Below are positions 1 to 9,595 of a stretch of DNA of 64,000 nucleotides, one piece after another. The stretch covers positions 1 through 64,000 of the forward strand of contig CAKUJD010000002.1 in the NCBI GenBank assembly GCA_934661195.1. Direction: 5' to 3'. The notes beneath the pieces are model-generated. The model worked only from the letters and a program-made list of their open reading frames with translations. It ran no database searches and was not told the DNA's origin. How positions within the stretch are numbered: the first letter of the stretch is position 1; every line of letters begins with the position of its first letter. The translations under genes and the position numbers were made by a program. The DNA comes from an uncultured Muribaculaceae bacterium (GTDB taxonomy: Bacteria > Bacteroidota > Bacteroidia > Bacteroidales > Muribaculaceae).

Positions 1-33
1 TGCGAAAGTGGGAGAGTAGGTAATCGCCCCCTA
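1..33 (+). rRNA. 5S ribosomal RNA, 3' end only
   Basis: The window opens inside a sequence matching the end of Bacteroidales 5S rRNA (GTGGGAGAGTAGG followed by a C-rich closing stem). The 5' part lies outside the window, so an rRNA operon probably precedes it. A strong terminator follows at once, as expected for the last gene of an rRNA operon. The call is from recognition of the conserved end, and the exact 3' base is approximate. Confidence 0.72.
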
Positions 34-69
34 AAAAGGAGAGACAGAATTTCTGCCTCTCCTTTTTTT
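34..69 (+). terminator. Rho-independent terminator after 5S rRNA
   Basis: GGAGAGACAGAA and TTCTGCCTCTCC form a 12-bp stem with one G-T pair, followed by seven T. It directly follows the 5S end. Confidence 0.85.
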
Positions 70-693
70 GTGCCCAGTAAAGCCTCGAACCGGCAGGGAC
101 GCAGCAAGCCGCGTCCGCCTGGAATCAGCGAGTTGGCTAGAGGTGAATTTTCTCAATGAGGTGTGCCGAAGGCACGCTCCTTCGACTGCAAACAGTGGAG
201 CGTACCTTCTGCACGCGCTGTGTGGGTGTGATGTTTAGCCCCGACACTCACACTGCGCATTCGCTTGTGCTTGAAAGTCGGGTGTCTATAGAGAGACATG
301 TGCCTTCGCCACATCCCGTCACGATAAGAATGTTACTTTCTCAGAGCTCTTGCCACGCCGCGTCAGCCAGGGAATCAATTGGCCGGCATCTGATTGCCAT
401 CCCAAGCCGCATAGCCCACACCTCCTACAGGTTTTCTTTCCGCGTATTGATTCCCGTTTTTCGACAAAAAGACATAAAGACAGATTTTTAGCTGCAAAAG
501 CGGTGGGGATACTATATGTTGTGCAGCTCCCCCCCCCTTGCTGCTTTGGCCGCTCATGGTGCATCAACGTATTGTCATACTTACTCATTCACTAACAGAA
601 TTGCCACTGTTTCAGCACTCCCGGAGTGCTGTCCACCACTTTTATATCCAAACTGAAAGCTGGCGATAAATGACGATTTGCATCACGTGGCTT
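70..693. other. Non-coding stretch between 5S rRNA and the efflux operon
   Basis: No credible gene is visible; short open frames here lack a ribosome site and any family resemblance. It contains a decayed copy of the palindromic repeat at 97-116 (GGACGCAGCAAGCCGCGTCC), a run of nine C near 528-536, and a phrase near 463-487 (CGACA...AGACATAAAGACAG) resembling one arm of the large hairpin at 52.1 kb. Confidence 0.6.
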
Positions 694-744
694 AAAAAAA
701 AACGAAACTGGGCCGGATTCCCGTCTTGGGGAAGTCCGGTCCAG
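694..744 (-). terminator. Terminator of the tolC-emrA-emrB operon
   Basis: On the minus strand CTGGACCGGA and TCCGGCCCAG form a 10-bp stem that allows one G-T pair, followed by a long T run. It sits about 20 bases past the emrB stop. Confidence 0.8.
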
Positions 745-765
745 ATGCTGTGTGTGGTGGTGGGG

Positions 766-2301
766 TTAGTGTGCCAGCCTCTTTTTCATCATGCGGCCTA
801 CGAAGTTCCACGCGGGCATCTTTTTCAGGGTGCTGCGCACGGGCTGAATGTCCCAAACGAGGAAGATGAGCAGTGCGGCGACACCTATGATGCATGTGAG
901 GCCGTAGAGCTGGCGTATGCTGATCATAAGCAGATTGGTGGCATCGTAGGGCAGGCCGCGCGCAATGTTGTCGGCCATTTGGTAGCGAAGCCCGAAGCTG
1001 TATAGGCCCGAGCACATTGCCGACACTGGCCCGTTGCGCACCAGGCCCACCATTGTGAGGCCCATGAAGAAGTGCTCGAATGGCATCAGCTCCTCAAGGT
1101 AGATGGTGAGCGCCACAAAGAAGATGCCGTTGCCAAATGAGCGGAGAAATGTGGGCAGGTAGAGCGCCTCGATGTTGAGCCCCGGCTCAATGAGGAAGTA
1201 CATCATCACTGGATATGCTGCCATGGCCGCCACCCCAATGGTGAGCAGACGGGTGTATTTTTGCCGCAGTACCTTGTACCAAAACAGGCAGAATAGGCAG
1301 CCGGCAATTGACCCCGCCCACTCGATGAAGTTGAGCACATTGGTGGTGAACGTGCCAAAGTGCAGCACGCCGCCAGTGAATGCCGATTGCAGCACCTTGG
1401 GGGTGCTGCCCATAAACTCCACGAAGGCGAACAGTATGAACAGCGGAATGAGCCGCTTGTAGCGCCATGCCCCGGGGGCGATGTAGGGGTGGCGAATGTG
1501 CCGCATTCGCTGGATGCACAGATATCCCGTCATGACAAACAGCAGCAGGTCGGTCTGCATCACTCTTGAGTCGAGCCAGTTGTAGTGCTCGCCGTAGTTG
1601 AAGAAGAATATGAACTCAAGCATCAGTGCCGACCACAGTATGCAGCCAAGGTAGTCGATGCTGATAAACGGCATTGGCTTCATAAAGTGGAAGTTGTGGG
1701 TGGTGGCGTAAACCGTGAGGGCCACCAGGAGCAGTGCTCCAGTCATGGCCCAGTTGATGATGCGCCAATCCTGATAGGCGTAGATGAACTGCTCGGTGAT
1801 CCAAGGCGACAGAAACATGTTGCCCAGCACCAGGCAGTAGAGCAGCGGGAAGAATATGGTGAAGTCGCGCTTTGGCGTCATCCACAGTTGCACGGTGCTC
1901 ATACACTCAAAGCATCCGCACAGTTTGAAGAATCCTGCTATGTAGGCGAGGATGCACATCATGGGCACGGAGTCGGTCCACATTATCAGAAAGTTGCAGG
2001 CTGCCACCACCAGCGCGGCGTTGAGCAGCAGCTGCCGGTTGGTGAAGTGGAACTTCATCTTGAACAAGAATGGGAATGGCATGGCCACGCCCACCACATT
2101 GAACATGACAATCATCAGCACGTCTTCGCGCATCAGGCTGTATTCGCCCATCACTTGGCTCATTGCCCCGCCATAGATGCCGCCCGACATCAGAAACACG
2201 AAGGCAAACAGGAGGTAGATCCACGGCTGCAGCCGGCGTGGAACGTAGCTGTTGAACGAAGGGACTCTGAATGGTCCCTGAAGCATAGGAGGTCCTGGCA
2301 T
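766..2301 (-). CDS. emrB: MFS drug-efflux permease, EmrB/DHA2-like
   Basis: A 511-residue polytopic inner-membrane protein. About 14 hydrophobic stretches run from residue 27 to 490, the count and length usual for DHA2-family (14-helix) major facilitator permeases. It is the last gene of an operon after an outer-membrane channel gene and a membrane-fusion gene, so the three likely form one tripartite pump spanning both membranes and driven by the proton gradient. The substrate is unknown. The divergent AraC regulator may control it. Membership in MFS is firm from architecture and context; the EmrB name is by analogy, because Bacteroidetes members are quite diverged. Confidence 0.82.
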   Translation of the reverse strand: MPGPPMLQGPFRVPSFNSYVPRRLQPWIYLLFAFVFLMSGGIYGGAMSQVMGEYSLMREDVLMIVMFNVVGVAMPFPFLFKMKFHFTNRQLLLNAALVVAACNFLIMWTDSVPMMCILAYIAGFFKLCGCFECMSTVQLWMTPKRDFTIFFPLLYCLVLGNMFLSPWITEQFIYAYQDWRIINWAMTGALLLVALTVYATTHNFHFMKPMPFISIDYLGCILWSALMLEFIFFFNYGEHYNWLDSRVMQTDLLLFVMTGYLCIQRMRHIRHPYIAPGAWRYKRLIPLFILFAFVEFMGSTPKVLQSAFTGGVLHFGTFTTNVLNFIEWAGSIAGCLFCLFWYKVLRQKYTRLLTIGVAAMAAYPVMMYFLIEPGLNIEALYLPTFLRSFGNGIFFVALTIYLEELMPFEHFFMGLTMVGLVRNGPVSAMCSGLYSFGLRYQMADNIARGLPYDATNLLMISIRQLYGLTCIIGVAALLIFLVWDIQPVRSTLKKMPAWNFVGRMMKKRLAH

Positions 2302-2338
2302 TTTATTTCAATGAAGACTTTAATTGTGTATGCAAATT

Positions 2339-3376
2339 TTATTTGACGCGCACTTTTGTCTCCACATTGAGGCCTGCGCGCAGCAGTGCCACGCTCTTGG
2401 CATCGTTGCCTCGGGTGAGGGCGATGCGCACTGGCACGCGCTGCTCCACCTTCACAAAGTTGCCTGTGGCGTTGTCAACGGGAACCATCGAGTAGGCGTT
2501 GCCAGCCGCGGCCGAGAGCGCCTCCACCTTGCCGTGAAACACCACGCCAGGCACGGCGTCGGCTGTGAAGTCAACATCCCGTCCCACGGTGATGCCGTTC
2601 ATCTGCGTCTCGCGATAGTTTGCCATCACCCACACATCGTTGTCGTCAACAATGCGGGCCAGCATCTGCCCCGGCTGTACCAGTTGCCCCACGTGAATGT
2701 CCTTCTTGCCCATCACGCCGTCGCAGGTGGCCACAATCACGGTGTATGACAGATTCAGCCGGGCCAGATTGAGCTGTGCCTCGGCCACACTCTCGCCGGC
2801 GCGCGATCCGCCCAGCTGATGCACCTGCACGTTTTTCACCGAGGCGGCGCTTTGCTTCTGGCTGCTGGCCTGCTCATATCTGGCCTTGGCCGTCAGATAG
2901 CGTGTGTAGGCGTTGTCATACTGCTGGCGCGTGACGGCGTCCTTCTTCATCAGCGCTGCAAAGCGGTCGAAGTCCTGCTTGGCGTTAATCATATTGACGC
3001 GTGCTTCTTCTATGCCGGCCGCAGCCGTCTGCACATTGCTGCTGGTGGTGGTCATCGTGGCCGAAACGGCCGACGAACTCGACTTGGAGCCGCGCAGCCC
3101 CGCCTCGGCCTGCGCCACCTGCAGGCGGTATTCAGCGTCTTCAATCACCACAAGCGTGTCGCCCTTTTTCACATGCTGGAAGTCGTTGAAGCGAATTTCC
3201 TTGATGAAGCCCTGCACGCGGGTGTTGATGGGGGTTATATGCCGGCACACTTGGGCATCGTCGGTGTATTCCACACCGCTTTCGTGCACAAAATGGCTGA
3301 AAGCCCATGCCACCGCTGCAGCGAGGAATAGGATAATCACTACATTGTATGTGCGTTTGATAATCTTTTTGTTCAT
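2339..3376 (-). CDS. emrA: HlyD/EmrA-type membrane-fusion protein
   Basis: 345 residues with one N-terminal transmembrane anchor (about residues 12-30). A biotinyl-lipoyl-like region follows, with the family pattern around TPINTRVQGFIKEIRFNDFQ. A long helical hairpin lies at roughly 75-200, and a beta-barrel part contains GDTLVVIEDAEYRLQ and YTVIVATCDGVMG. This is the standard plan of periplasmic adaptors that link an inner-membrane permease to a TolC-like channel. It lies between the channel gene (52 bp upstream) and the permease gene (37 bp downstream), which fits an Emr-type pump. The start ATG is the only one before the anchor. Confidence 0.9.
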   Translation of the reverse strand: MNKKIIKRTYNVVIILFLAAAVAWAFSHFVHESGVEYTDDAQVCRHITPINTRVQGFIKEIRFNDFQHVKKGDTLVVIEDAEYRLQVAQAEAGLRGSKSSSSAVSATMTTTSSNVQTAAAGIEEARVNMINAKQDFDRFAALMKKDAVTRQQYDNAYTRYLTAKARYEQASSQKQSAASVKNVQVHQLGGSRAGESVAEAQLNLARLNLSYTVIVATCDGVMGKKDIHVGQLVQPGQMLARIVDDNDVWVMANYRETQMNGITVGRDVDFTADAVPGVVFHGKVEALSAAAGNAYSMVPVDNATGNFVKVEQRVPVRIALTRGNDAKSVALLRAGLNVETKVRVK

Positions 3377-3428
3377 TGCTCTTATTTTGCTGTTGTTATA
3401 TTCCTGTTACTGTTTGTTGCTGTTAATA

Positions 3429-4727
3429 TCATATTTCGCCTGCCACATACTTTATGCGGTAGTAGGCATACACTATGTTGATGCGCGCGTCCACCTCTTT
3501 CAGTTCGGCATTGAGGCGCAGGTTGGATGCGTCTACCATATCGGTGACAAGGGCCATTTGATTGAGGTATCGCGAGTTCATCACGTCATAGTTTTGCCGA
3601 GCCAGCTCCACGCTCTTTTGTTGCGTCTCAAGTTCCACATACGATTGCCTGTAGCGCACGCAGGCCGCCTGCACGTCGTTGTCGACCCGCTCGGCTTGCT
3701 GCGCGTGTGCCTCTCGGGCCTGGCGGGTTTCTACCGCAGCCTGCCTGATGCGCTTGTTGCTTTTGAACAGCGAACTCAGGCTGTATTTCACGCCCACGCC
3801 CACATACCACACATTAAGGTTCTTGTCGATAGGCGGAAGTTCGAACGTTATTGGGCCATCGAAGTTGTCGGCCGCCACAATTGCCACTTTGGGCAGCTGC
3901 TCGCTTTTGGCAATCTTCTCGTTTTGTTCGGCTATTAGGATGGCGTTTGAGGTCTGTTCGAGCAGCGGCGATTTGCTTGCGCCCACACTCTGCCAGTAGG
4001 CTTCGCCCTCGTTGCCATATGTGCTGCTGATTATAGCGGAGTCGGGCACTATGGTCTCGTCCTGACTCATTCCCAGGGTGTTGCACAGCTGGTGGTTAAG
4101 GATGCTTCTGCTGTTGCGCAGTGCTGTGAGCCCAAGTTTCAGGCTCTCCATTTGCAACTCATATCGTGTGATGTCGTTCTTTAAGGCCATGCCTTGCACC
4201 TGCTTCTCCTTGATGTCGGCCAGCAGCTGCCTTGTGAGGGCTATGTTCCGCTCATACACCTTGATTTGGTTGTCGGTCTTGAATATGTCCAGATACTGGC
4301 CGAGGGCCATGAACCTTGCCTGCTGGCGGGTGAGCCTGACGCCCGTCTCAGCTTGCCGCTTGCCCAACTCTGCCAGCCTGATGCCTGCGGTTATGGCTCC
4401 GCCTGCATACACCACCTGCTGCGCCTGCAGGGCAAAGTTGTTGCCAAAGTGCGGAGAACTCAGCCCGTGCGTGTTCGAGAAATCGCGGTCGGTGAGCAGT
4501 GCGTTGCCAATGTAGCTTACCGACAGCGAAGCGTCTATGTCGGGCAATCGCTTGCTCTTGGCCCACTCTATGCCCTGCTCGGCTGCATCCAAGCCCGACT
4601 TCATGGTGATGAGGCCTCGGTTGTTGTCCTCAATTTTTTCAAAGAGTTTGTCGATGGTCATCGTTGTCTGAGCCCACGACTTGCCTCCCAACATCAGGAG
4701 ACACACAAATAATAACTTCTTTAGCAT
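3429..4727 (-). CDS. tolC: TolC-family outer-membrane efflux channel
   Basis: 432 residues from the ATG at 4727, chosen because it begins a clean signal peptide (MLKKLLFVCLLMLGGKSWAQ); the frame is open further upstream without one. The mature part is mostly long amphipathic helices with Q/A/E-rich coiled stretches in two similar halves, as in outer-membrane efflux proteins (the OEP repeat). It is the first gene of the operon with the HlyD adaptor and MFS permease. A promoter box TAACTTTG lies on the minus strand about 90 bp upstream, back to back with the araC gene. Confidence 0.9.
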   Translation of the reverse strand: MLKKLLFVCLLMLGGKSWAQTTMTIDKLFEKIEDNNRGLITMKSGLDAAEQGIEWAKSKRLPDIDASLSVSYIGNALLTDRDFSNTHGLSSPHFGNNFALQAQQVVYAGGAITAGIRLAELGKRQAETGVRLTRQQARFMALGQYLDIFKTDNQIKVYERNIALTRQLLADIKEKQVQGMALKNDITRYELQMESLKLGLTALRNSRSILNHQLCNTLGMSQDETIVPDSAIISSTYGNEGEAYWQSVGASKSPLLEQTSNAILIAEQNEKIAKSEQLPKVAIVAADNFDGPITFELPPIDKNLNVWYVGVGVKYSLSSLFKSNKRIRQAAVETRQAREAHAQQAERVDNDVQAACVRYRQSYVELETQQKSVELARQNYDVMNSRYLNQMALVTDMVDASNLRLNAELKEVDARINIVYAYYRIKYVAGEI

Positions 4728-4813
4728 TGGTTTTAACCTTATATATGTAATATGTGCCCAAAAAAAGTGAGGCTGATGTGCCATCACTGTCAATCGCATT
4801 CTGAAATGTGGTG

Positions 4814-4821
4814 CAAAGTTA
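4814..4821 (-). promoter_or_regulatory. Promoter -7 box of the efflux operon
   Basis: Minus-strand TAACTTTG matches the Bacteroidetes consensus TAnnTTTG and would start a leader of about 80 nt before tolC. Confidence 0.6.
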
Positions 4822-4852
4822 CGCAGCTTTCACCAGCCGTCCGAGTAATATT

Positions 4853-4865
4853 ATTCACCGTGAAT
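4853..4865. promoter_or_regulatory. Candidate operator between tolC and araC
   Basis: ATTCAC-C-GTGAAT is a perfect 13-base inverted repeat lying between the two opposed promoter boxes. Its position suggests a regulator site, perhaps for the AraC protein; this is inference. Confidence 0.4.
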
Positions 4866-4908
4866 TGACTTTTTGGGAATAAATGCCTCAAAAATCACTT
4901 TTTAATTC

Positions 4909-4916
4909 TAATTTTG
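4909..4916 (+). promoter_or_regulatory. Promoter -7 box of the araC-type gene
   Basis: TAATTTTG lies 25 bases before the start codon at 4941. No clear TTTG box is seen at the ideal spacing. Confidence 0.55.
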
Positions 4917-4940
4917 CAGATGAAAACAGAATAAACAGAA

Positions 4941-5783
4941 ATGAATGACAAACTGTCGGAGTTGAGCCGTTGGCAAGAGGCCGAACTGCTCACTACCAGT
5001 CTTGACGAGTGGAGCGGCGGGCCGCAGGTGCTGACTTTCGGCGCGATATTGATATGCCGCGGCGGTGCGGCGGTGCTCAGTGTAAACTACAAGGAGTGGA
5101 GAATGGGCGAGGGGGCAGTGATCGTGGTGTTCCCCAACGATGTGGTGCAGCTCACCGCAGGTGGCCGCCAGCCAGTCTTCGAGATGCTCAAATACAACCC
5201 GTCGCTGCTGCGCGAGGCGAGTCTGCAACTCGAGCAGACGGTGTACTCCTCGCTGCGGCAAGACCGCTGTCGCCAGGACACTCCGGTAGTGACAAACATT
5301 ATCGATGGCATGTTTTCGCTGCTGAAAATATATTTCCGACAGACGGAATGCACCTGCATTCCACAGCTGGTGCTGTGCCAGCTTAAAGCGTTTTTCATAG
5401 GGTTTCATGAATATTTGCAGCGCAATCCGCAATGCCGCCTCGACGACGTGAAGTCGCACCGCGTAAGGGAATTGTTCAACCGCTTTATGATGTTGATGGA
5501 AAGGGACTTCAAGCGGTCGAGAGACGTGAGCTACTATGCGGGACTGATGAACATATCGTCGAAATATCTCACCAACATTGTGCGCCAAACCACCGGACAC
5601 ACGCCTAAAGCCATCATCGACCAGTATGTGATATTGCAACTGAAGACGCAGCTTAAGCACAGTGGCCACAGCATCAAGGAAATAGCTTGGGAATATAATT
5701 TTTCCGACACCAGCTTCTTTTGCCGCTACTTCAAGAGGCACACCGGCCTCACACCGCAGCAGATGAAAAAGCGCATCAGCTGA
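4941..5783 (+). CDS. AraC-family transcriptional regulator
   Basis: 280 residues. The N-terminal half (1-160) is a cupin-like sensing domain of the kind found in Bacteroidetes AraC regulators. The C-terminal 100 residues form the double helix-turn-helix, with DVSYYAGLMNISSKYLTNIV for the first and SIKEIAWEYNFSDTSFFCRY for the second, ending in the family signature around KRHTGLTPQQMKKR. It is divergent from the tolC-emrA-emrB operon with a shared 213-bp control region, so it most likely activates or represses that pump in response to a small molecule. The ligand cannot be read from sequence. Confidence 0.9.
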   Translation: MNDKLSELSRWQEAELLTTSLDEWSGGPQVLTFGAILICRGGAAVLSVNYKEWRMGEGAVIVVFPNDVVQLTAGGRQPVFEMLKYNPSLLREASLQLEQTVYSSLRQDRCRQDTPVVTNIIDGMFSLLKIYFRQTECTCIPQLVLCQLKAFFIGFHEYLQRNPQCRLDDVKSHRVRELFNRFMMLMERDFKRSRDVSYYAGLMNISSKYLTNIVRQTTGHTPKAIIDQYVILQLKTQLKHSGHSIKEIAWEYNFSDTSFFCRYFKRHTGLTPQQMKKRIS

Positions 5784-5870
5784 GATCTCAGTCACCGTGG
5801 CTGTGGCCTTTTTGGCTGCCGAGTGTGCGATTTTTTGGCGGCTGGTGTGTGGTTTTTAACGGATTTTGAG

Positions 5871-5878
5871 TAATTTTG
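5871..5878 (+). promoter_or_regulatory. Promoter -7 box of typA
   Basis: TAATTTTG 24 bases before the typA ATG. Confidence 0.6.
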
Positions 5879-5902
5879 CAGCTAAATAGGTAAAAAAGAT
5901 TT

Positions 5903-7717
5903 ATGCAGAAAATTAGGAATGTAGCCATCATTGCCCATGTCGATCATGGCAAGACAACGCTGGTGGATAAAATGCTTGCTGCCGGCAATCTGTTTCGTGA
6001 CAATCAAGTGGTTGGTACTCAGATTCTTGACAGTAACGACATTGAACGTGAGAGAGGTATAACAATCTTGTCGAAAAACGTGTCGATTAACTACAAGGAT
6101 TACAAGATCAACATCATCGACACCCCTGGACACTCCGATTTCGGCGGTGAGGTGGAGCGTGTGCTCAACATGGCCGACGGCTGTCTGCTGCTGGTTGACG
6201 CTTTCGAGGGTCCCATGCCCCAGACGCGTTTCGTGCTGCAAAAGGCCTTGCAGATAGGCCTTAAGCCTATCGTGGTGATTAACAAGGTGGATAAGCCCAA
6301 CTGCCGCCCCGACGAGGTGCAGGAGCAGGTGTTTGAGCTGATGTGCAACCTCGACGCCACCGAAGATCAGCTCGACTTCCCCACCTACTTTGGCTCGGCC
6401 AAAAACGGCTGGATGAGCGAAGACTGGCAGAAGCCCACCGACAACATCACTGCCGTGCTCGATGGCATCATTAAATACATACCCGAACCGCAGCACAACG
6501 AGGGCGATGCGCAGATGCTCATCACCTCGCTCGACTATAGCTCATACGTGGGCCGTATAGCAGTGGGCCGTGTGCATCGCGGCACCTTGCGCGACGGCAT
6601 GGAGATAGGCCTGTGCAAGAAGGACGGCACTGTGGAGCGCCAGCGCATCAAGGAGCTGCGCACATTCGAGGGTATGGGCCAGAAGCACGTCGACTCGGTT
6701 GAGAGCGGTGACATCTGCGCCATCATCGGTCTCGTTGACTTCGAAATTGGCGACACAGTGACCGACATCAACAATCCCGAGCCGCTGCCGCGCATTGCCA
6801 TCGACGAGCCCACCATGTCGATGCTGTTCACCATCAACGACTCTCCTTTCTTTGGCAAGGACGGCAAGTATGTGACTTCGCGCCACCTGCACGACCGCTT
6901 GCAACACGAACTGCAAAAAAATCTTGCGCTGCGCGTTGAGCGCACCGACAACGATGATGCCTGGCTGGTGTATGGCCGCGGAGTGCTGCACCTCTCGGTG
7001 CTTATCGAGGAGATGCGTCGCGAGGGCTATGAGCTGCAAGTGGGCCAGCCGCAGGTGATTATAAAGGAAATCGACGGCCAGAAGTGTGAGCCGTTTGAAA
7101 ACCTCACCATCAACGTGCCCGAGGAATACTCGAGCAAGATGATTGATATGGTCACCCGCCGCAAGGGCGAAATGACATCGATGGAGACGCAGAATGACCG
7201 CGTGCACATGGAGTTCAAAATTCCGTCGCGAGGCATCATCGGTCTGCGCACCAACGTGCTTACCGCGTCGGCTGGCGAAGCCATCATGGCTCACCGCTTC
7301 CTCGACTACGAGCCTTGGAAGGGCGAGATAGTGCGCCGCAGCAATGGCTCGCTCATTGCCATGGAGACGGGCACCGCCTATGCCTATGCCATCGACAAAC
7401 TGCAAGACCGCGGCAAGTTTTTCATCTTCCCGCAAGAGGAGGTGTATGCCGGCCAGGTGGTGGGTGAGCACACCAAGGAGAAAGATTTGGTGGTGAATGT
7501 CACCAAGTCGAAGAAGCTCACCAACATGCGCGCCAGCGGTGCTGACGACAAGGTGAAGATAGTGCCCCCAGTGGTGTTCAGCCTTGAGGAGGCCCTTGAA
7601 TACATCAAGGCCGATGAGTATGTGGAGATCACTCCCAACCATTTGCGCATGCGCAAAATCATTCTCGATGAGAACGAACGCAAGCGTCAGGCCAAGTCGG
7701 CAGGCAGCGAGGACTAA
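5903..7717 (+). CDS. typA: Ribosome-binding GTPase TypA/BipA
   Basis: 604 residues, full length for the family. The GTP-binding motifs are intact: P-loop AHVDHGKT (11-18), switch region with [19 protein letters not shown], and NKVDKP. EF-G-like beta-barrel and alpha/beta domains follow, then the TypA-specific C-terminal domain. TypA binds the 70S ribosome and affects assembly and stress or cold adaptation in other bacteria. It stands alone with its own promoter and a terminator 50 bp downstream. Confidence 0.97.
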   Translation: MQKIRNVAIIAHVDHGKTTLVDKMLAAGNLFRDNQVVGTQILDSNDIERERGITILSKNVSINYKDYKINIIDTPGHSDFGGEVERVLNMADGCLLLVDAFEGPMPQTRFVLQKALQIGLKPIVVINKVDKPNCRPDEVQEQVFELMCNLDATEDQLDFPTYFGSAKNGWMSEDWQKPTDNITAVLDGIIKYIPEPQHNEGDAQMLITSLDYSSYVGRIAVGRVHRGTLRDGMEIGLCKKDGTVERQRIKELRTFEGMGQKHVDSVESGDICAIIGLVDFEIGDTVTDINNPEPLPRIAIDEPTMSMLFTINDSPFFGKDGKYVTSRHLHDRLQHELQKNLALRVERTDNDDAWLVYGRGVLHLSVLIEEMRREGYELQVGQPQVIIKEIDGQKCEPFENLTINVPEEYSSKMIDMVTRRKGEMTSMETQNDRVHMEFKIPSRGIIGLRTNVLTASAGEAIMAHRFLDYEPWKGEIVRRSNGSLIAMETGTAYAYAIDKLQDRGKFFIFPQEEVYAGQVVGEHTKEKDLVVNVTKSKKLTNMRASGADDKVKIVPPVVFSLEEALEYIKADEYVEITPNHLRMRKIILDENERKRQAKSAGSED

Positions 7718-7769
7718 TTCCCCCATGCCAATTAGTTTGTGCGACTTTGTTTCATAATTTTATATTTTG

Positions 7770-7810
7770 CGGCAGGTGTGCTTCCTTTGCGGTGCACACC
7801 TGCCGTTTTA
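7770..7810 (+). terminator. Terminator after typA
   Basis: CGGCAGGTGTG...GCACACCTGCCG followed by TTTTATT. It ends only 16 bases before the next start codon, so it could also act as an attenuator in that gene's leader. Confidence 0.75.
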
Positions 7811-7825
7811 TTATGCTTTGAAAAT

Positions 7826-8485
7826 ATGATAAAAAGATATGCAGTGATGGCAGTGCTGGCGTGCATGTGTGCGCTGGCCAATGCCGCGGCCGGTGTGCAG
7901 CTGGCCAAGGGATATGATGTGTTGGAGAATGGCGACTTGCTGTTTGTGGCGTCGGACCGCGCCAACGGCATCACCAGCGTCACCCAGGGAGTTGACGGCC
8001 TTGCCATCGACCATGTGGCCATTGCCGTGCGCGACAGCGCCACGGGCCGCCTGGCCGTGGTCGAGGCCGTGCCGCGGCGGGGCGTGTGCATTACGCCCAT
8101 CGACACATTCATGGCTCTGGCCACGCCCAAGGGCGGAGCGCATCCGCTTGTGGTGGTGGGTCGCCTTAACAACCGCTGCGGTGTGGCCCGCTCGGTGGCT
8201 AACGCCTTGAAATACGTAGGCCGCCCCTACGACTACCTGTTTATGCACGACGATCAGGAAATTTATTGCAGCGAGCTGGTGATGCTCAGCTACGTTGATT
8301 GTGCAGGACGCCCGGTGTTTGCCCCAATCAGAATGTCGTTTCACGACGCCAGCGGCAATGTGACGCCATTTTGGCGCGACTACTACGCCAAGCGCGGCCT
8401 GCGAGTGCCCGAGGGCGCGCAAGGCAGCAACCCCGGCCAGCTGTCGCGCGACCCAAAGCTAACCATAGTTTACCGCTTTTTCTGA
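7826..8485 (+). CDS. Exported YiiX-like (permuted NlpC/P60) putative cysteine hydrolase
   Basis: 219 residues from the ATG at 7826, which starts a signal peptide ending near ALANA. The core matches YiiX/YebB-type permuted papain-fold proteins: GDLLFV, then IDHVAIAV with the likely catalytic His, and IYCSELVMLSYV with the likely catalytic Cys. Such proteins cleave amide or ester bonds in cell-wall peptides or lipids, and the substrate here is unknown. The upstream hairpin may limit its transcription from typA. A decayed palindromic-repeat copy lies downstream. Confidence 0.72.
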   Translation: MIKRYAVMAVLACMCALANAAAGVQLAKGYDVLENGDLLFVASDRANGITSVTQGVDGLAIDHVAIAVRDSATGRLAVVEAVPRRGVCITPIDTFMALATPKGGAHPLVVVGRLNNRCGVARSVANALKYVGRPYDYLFMHDDQEIYCSELVMLSYVDCAGRPVFAPIRMSFHDASGNVTPFWRDYYAKRGLRVPEGAQGSNPGQLSRDPKLTIVYRFF

Positions 8486-9490
8486 AAACGGCATCACAGT
8501 GTGTGCTATGGCAGATGGAAGCGTTGCAATCTCATAGGGAACAATGCCATTAATGAAAAAAATGCTATTGCTGTCCTTTTCAGTTTTACCGGACAGCACT
8601 GCGGGATAAAGTCGTCTTCAATTTTGTGGCAACAACGCAACGCTATACTTTTTCAGTGCTTTGGGCATGCCACGTCACTACTGCTTTCGTTGATGTATGG
8701 CTTGGGGCGGCACAAAAAAAGCACCGCGAAATCACTTCGCAATGCCTTAGGAAAAAATAGTATGAATAAATTGGTGGTATAAGGTCAAAAAAGTATATTT
8801 TCACGTCCACCGCCGTGCTGCACCCAAGCGCATAATTCGCCATCGGTGGGGGTCGCTGAATTCAGCGGCCGCTTCAGGCGAATCAACGCGTGTGCTTGAG
8901 GCATGCATCGATTGTGGGAATTGCTGTTCAGAAAAAAAACAAAAATCTGTTCGGACATTACCGAAAGATTCTGCTTGAAATTGAATTGGAGGCTGTGGAT
9001 TCGCTTAAGCGGCCATCAGATTTATAATTTTCAGGCGGCTTGCCGCGTTCAGGCCTCACGGGTTGCCCTCGCCATTATAAGAGGGCACTTGTCATAAAAA
9101 ATTGTTTTGAAGCCACGTTGTGCGGAGTGCATTGCACACTGCACGCGTTTTGTGAAGGCTTCAAGCGCTTGTCACTCCTTCGCAGCCTTGGGCCTTGCAA
9201 TGTAGGGCTTACGGCTCTCGAAACGGAATGAGGCATTAGGATGATATGCGTGCCAAGGCAGTTCAACACCGCGCTTGCCGCATCGGTTAAAATTTAAATT
9301 TCCCATAATCTTGAAATTAATTAAATTAGATGATATGTAATGTATGGCCCGCTGGCCACTGAATAATTAATTCCGTTTTCAGTGTGCAAATGTACGGCAA
9401 CGGCAATAAAAATGCAAGAGTTGCAACACTAAATTCGCTTAACAGGCGCTGAAATGGCGTGAAAACAGCGTGCAAAAGCGGCCCGGCATG
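8486..9490. other. One-kilobase non-coding gap
   Basis: No gene is credible here. It is lower in GC than its neighbours and rich in degenerate inverted repeats. One partial copy of the palindromic repeat is recognisable at 8648-8703. Other patches such as GGCGGCTTGCCGCGTTC near 9036 look like older, decayed copies. Confidence 0.55.
8648..8703 (+). repeat. Partial copy of the palindromic repeat (outer motif)
   Basis: TTTTTCAGTGCTTTGGGCATGCCACGTC then CACTACTGCTTTCGTTGATGTA closely matches the right outer part of the full copy at 46.6 kb. The inner palindromes are missing. Confidence 0.65.
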
Positions 9491-9521
9491 TTGGACTGCC
9501 ACACATTTTTGCTTAATTTTG
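9491..9521 (+). promoter_or_regulatory. Promoter of the glycosidase-like lipoprotein gene
   Basis: TTGG, 19 bases, then TAATTTTG (9514-9521), followed by a leader of about 70 nt to the ATG at 9596. Confidence 0.65.
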
Positions 9522-9595
9522 CACTATGCCCGCCTGCGCAAGGCGCCGCCGGGAACTTTTACACATCACACCTGCAACTAAAGAGAAATTTGACA

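Noticed and set aside
156..491. Open frames of about 80-110 codons between the 5S rRNA and emrB
   Set aside because: Several overlapping frames on both strands, none with a start signal or family resemblance.
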